Shown here piece after piece: positions 21,520 through 23,322 of a DNA stretch of 23,322 bases. Both the position numbers and the translations under genes were made by a program. Position 1 is the first letter of the stretch. Every line of letters starts with the position of its first letter. This DNA comes from Lachnospiraceae bacterium UBA3282 (GTDB lineage: Bacteria > Bacillota > Clostridia > Lachnospirales > Lachnospiraceae). The notes beneath the pieces are model-generated. The model had not been told where the DNA came from, searched no databases, and saw nothing but the letters and a program-made list of their open reading frames with translations. The stretch spans positions 727-24,048 of the forward strand of contig DETS01000093.1 of assembly GCA_002361735.1 (NCBI GenBank). Reading direction: 5' to 3'.

Positions 21520-22974
21520 TTATTGTAACAAACTCAATATCCATTCCCTGTTCTGATTACTCTGTGCCATCATTGCCTGTCCCGTCTGTGATAAAACCTG
21601 ATTTGTTACATGTTCTACCATCAGCTTGGCTATATCTGCATCACGTATCCTGGATTCGGATGCCTGTGTATTTTCCACTACATTATCTAAATTATTGATC
21701 GTATGCTCCAACCGGTTTTGATAGGATCCCATTCGGCTTCTTTCGCCGCTCACATATTCTATCGCTTTTTTAAACGCGACGATTCCCGCATCAGCTCCGT
21801 CCTGCGTCCTTGCATCCACCTGGCTGATTTCCATCACAAACGTGGATATAAAAGGAAGATCTATCTTAATATGTTGTCCCGGCTCGCATCCAGCCTGTAT
21901 ATGCACGTTCTGGTATCTGGCAAAATCACGCCAGTCATCTACAGAATAAGCGACACCCGGACCAAATCTGCCGTACACATCATGAGCCTGAATCCAAAAC
22001 TGGGCATTCTTCCAGCCGTCCCAGCTCCCGGGCGTAACACCATTACCAACAGGCAGGTTGGGCCAAGGTGCATTACATCGATCATCATAAATGATCAGTC
22101 TGCCGTTATCTTCCACCATCTTCGTAAAATGATTCCGTGGATTTCCGTTATCTGTTCCCTGCAGAATACGCTGAATCAGTTCGGACGCATCCTTCGTGCC
22201 TTCAATTCCTATATTATAGATATAATGATTACCACTGATTTCCATGGAACTGGAAGTTCCCTTGGTAAATTTAACACTATAATGATTGGTACAGGTACAG
22301 CATGTGCTGTAAAATCCGTTTCCAATCAGTTCGTTGATCTGACTTTCCGAACCTATGAACTTTCTGAAATCTATCGTTGCCGCTTCGTGGGTAATATCAA
22401 AAACCGCTGTCGCCGGATTGTTGTTCACATCCGTATAATCATATTTCTCCTGTGTAGTGTACTCTTCATTCAGATTGCCTTTTGAACCTACCGGCACCCA
22501 CTTCGGCAGCCCGCCAACAGTAATAATCGAAGGGTCAGCCTCATCAAACTGAAACCCGGTTCCCTGTAGTATCGGTATCTCATTATAGGTGGTTCTCTCT
22601 CCGATACTGTTAATCTCCTTAAGAAGCTGTTCAATTTCCATCTGAATAAAATTACGGTCTTCCACAGTAAGGGTCCCATTTGCAGCTTTAATGCACAACT
22701 CTGTACCGCGATGAAGCATATCACTGACCTCCTCCATCGCACCGTCTGCAATCTGTACCAGAGAAATACCTTCCTGGCAATTGGCCGATGCCTGGGAGAG
22801 CCCTCTGATCTGCCGTCGCATCTTTTCAGATATAAAAAGCCCCGCCGCATCATCTGCCGCCCGGTTAATTCGATATCCTGATGCCAGCTTTTCCATATTT
22901 TTAGCTTTCGTCTTTGTGGTCTGCCCAAACATTCTGTTTGCATTGAGAGCCGACAAATTATGTTTTATAACCAT
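21520..22974 (-). CDS. hag: Flagellin with a cysteine-containing central domain
   Basis: 484 residues. The conserved D0/D1 N-terminus is clear: MVIKHNLSALNANRMFG, LASGYRINRAADDAAGL, SEKMRRQIRGLSQAS. So is the C-terminus: SRMGSYQNRLEHTINNL, ASESRIRDADIAKLMVEH, QAMMAQSNQNREWILSLL. These form the filament core. The central part (about 140-385) replaces the usual surface domain and contains CCTC followed by NH (225-231), Cys300 and Cys363; Cys66 and Cys94 are in the core. Flagellins usually lack cysteine. There is no HExxH motif, so it is not a flagellin with the known metallopeptidase insert. The ATG at 22974 has a strong AGGGAGG site. No export signal peptide is expected, since flagellin leaves through the flagellar apparatus. 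Confidence 0.95.
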   Translation of the reverse strand: MVIKHNLSALNANRMFGQTTKTKAKNMEKLASGYRINRAADDAAGLFISEKMRRQIRGLSQASANCQEGISLVQIADGAMEEVSDMLHRGTELCIKAANGTLTVEDRNFIQMEIEQLLKEINSIGERTTYNEIPILQGTGFQFDEADPSIITVGGLPKWVPVGSKGNLNEEYTTQEKYDYTDVNNNPATAVFDITHEAATIDFRKFIGSESQINELIGNGFYSTCCTCTNHYSVKFTKGTSSSMEISGNHYIYNIGIEGTKDASELIQRILQGTDNGNPRNHFTKMVEDNGRLIIYDDRCNAPWPNLPVGNGVTPGSWDGWKNAQFWIQAHDVYGRFGPGVAYSVDDWRDFARYQNVHIQAGCEPGQHIKIDLPFISTFVMEISQVDARTQDGADAGIVAFKKAIEYVSGERSRMGSYQNRLEHTINNLDNVVENTQASESRIRDADIAKLMVEHVTNQVLSQTGQAMMAQSNQNREWILSLLQ

Positions 22975-22984
22975 AAAATCCCTC

Positions 22985-22998
22985 CCTGGAATTCCAGG
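22985..22998 (-). promoter_or_regulatory. 14-bp palindrome overlapping the flagellin ribosome-binding site
   Basis: CCTGGAATTCCAGG can fold as a 5-bp hairpin that runs into the AGGGAGG Shine-Dalgarno sequence. Several GGA triplets lie in the leader (in AAGGAT, GCGGAG, CTGGAA and AGGGAGGGA). This resembles hag leaders bound by CsrA in other Firmicutes; binding is inferred. Confidence 0.5.
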
Positions 22999-23045
22999 AA
23001 CTCCGCATCCTTGCCAGTTCGCAAATATAATAAGATATATATATT

Positions 23046-23054
23046 ATTATAACA
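23046..23054 (-). promoter_or_regulatory. Possible extended -10 promoter upstream of flagellin
   Basis: Minus-strand TGTTATAAT (extended -10, 23054-23046). No clear sigma-28 (TAAA and GCCGATAA) pair was recognised, which would be the usual flagellin promoter. Confidence 0.35.
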
Positions 23055-23167
23055 GATAAACATATTTATGAAAGAACTATTATCTATATTTTAACAGGCG
23101 GTAAAACGTACTATGACCAAAGCAGTCATCAAAACAGCAGCCGAAAATATCTATTTATACGCAAAGC

Positions 23168-23207
23168 GAAGCGGGTATTCATTCTCATAAGAATCAATAC
23201 CCGCTTC
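23168..23207 (-). terminator. Strong hairpin, probable terminator of the gene entering from the right
   Basis: GAAGCGGGTATT...ATTCT (23168-23185) pairs with AGAAT...AATACCCGCTTC (23190-23207) over 18 positions with one mismatch and a 4-nt loop. T-runs are weak on both sides. It lies 9 nt after a possible stop codon at 23217-23219. Confidence 0.6.
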
Positions 23208-23216
23208 TAAACTACA

Positions 23217-23322
23217 CTATCCAATGGCCTTTACCTCCGCTTTTCTTCCACGTCCTCTTTCCATCCTCTTCTCTCGTATACATATACTGTAGCGTCCTTT
23301 TCTTCTCTTCTCTTCTCTTCTC
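23217..23322 (-). CDS. Possible C-terminal end of an unknown basic protein (partial)
   Basis: The minus-strand frame open from the window edge ends in TAG at 23219-23217. Its translation ends GRYSICIREKRMERGRGRK then AEVKAIG, preceded by an Arg/Lys/Glu stretch encoded by a purine repeat. It is very basic and low in complexity. The nearby hairpin at 23168-23207 would suit as its terminator. I do not recognise a family, and with so few codons chance is not excluded. Confidence 0.3.
   Translation of the reverse strand, partial: RREEKRRKGRYSICIREKRMERGRGRKAEVKAIG
23303..23322. repeat. Pentanucleotide repeat at the window edge
   Basis: TTCTC repeated four times exactly (23303-23322), possibly continuing beyond the window. 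Read on the minus strand it is GAGAA repeats. Confidence 0.8.

Noticed and set aside
21520..22974. Flagellin carrying the metallopeptidase domain known from some clostridial flagellins
   Set aside because: No HExxH motif anywhere in the central domain.
23098..23115. GGTAAAACGTAC near the flagellin promoter, similar to the LacI-type operators
   Set aside because: Only about ten bases match and the TTCG half is missing; probably chance.
1..23322. CRISPR arrays, rRNA genes, insertion-sequence transposases
   Set aside because: No regularly spaced repeats of CRISPR type, no rRNA sequence and no transposase or integrase frame recognised on either strand.

Overview
The window looks like chromosome of a motile anaerobic Clostridia member, most likely Lachnospiraceae. 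Supporting points are a CIRCE/HrcA heat-shock site, strong Firmicutes Shine-Dalgarno (SD) sequences, a YtaF-type membrane protein, CUT1 sugar transport genes of the LplA/LplB/YtcP type, a flagellin, and clostridial forms of ThyA and DHFR. This assignment is inference from family resemblance; no search was run. Almost every gene is on the minus strand, so transcription runs right to left.

Left region (1-8.9 kb): the first codons of htpG with a perfect CIRCE box; a secreted parvulin-type foldase lipoprotein; a PHP-domain phosphoesterase; branched-chain aminotransferase ilvE; a cytosolic hybrid histidine kinase with receiver and HPt domains but no sensor domain; dihydrofolate reductase and thymidylate synthase, which form one functional unit (ThyA makes the dihydrofolate that DHFR recycles); and a beta-CASP metallo-beta-lactamase RNase. 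A 186-bp imperfect inverted-repeat element lies between thyA and the DHFR gene.

Middle region (8.9-13.4 kb): a plus-strand ytaF-like gene converges on and overlaps the end of a Ca2+-type P-ATPase gene. Upstream of the ATPase are greA and a 77-residue protein of unknown function with its own consensus promoter.

Island (13.4-14.35 kb): a tRNA-Gly(GCC) gene is followed by an 819-bp AT-rich insert. The insert is bounded by a 25-bp exact repeat of the tRNA 3' end and carries only a DUF4258-like protein and a YgiT-type zinc-finger protein, a likely toxin-antitoxin pair. A Rho-independent terminator that probably belonged to the tRNA now sits beyond the insert. No integrase is present. This is the most interesting structure in the window.

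Sugar-transport region (14.5-19.6 kb, visibly more AT-rich than the left half): two CUT1 permeases, a solute-binding lipoprotein and a LacI-family regulator, with no ATPase gene. A consensus promoter for the binding-protein operon is followed by one operator, and a second operator lies in inverted orientation about 85 bp away.

Right region (19.8-23.3 kb): a membrane-anchored family 3 glycosidase with a 42-residue almost purely acidic cytoplasmic tail, and a flagellin with seven cysteines in an unusual central domain. At the edge are a possible partial gene and a pentanucleotide repeat.
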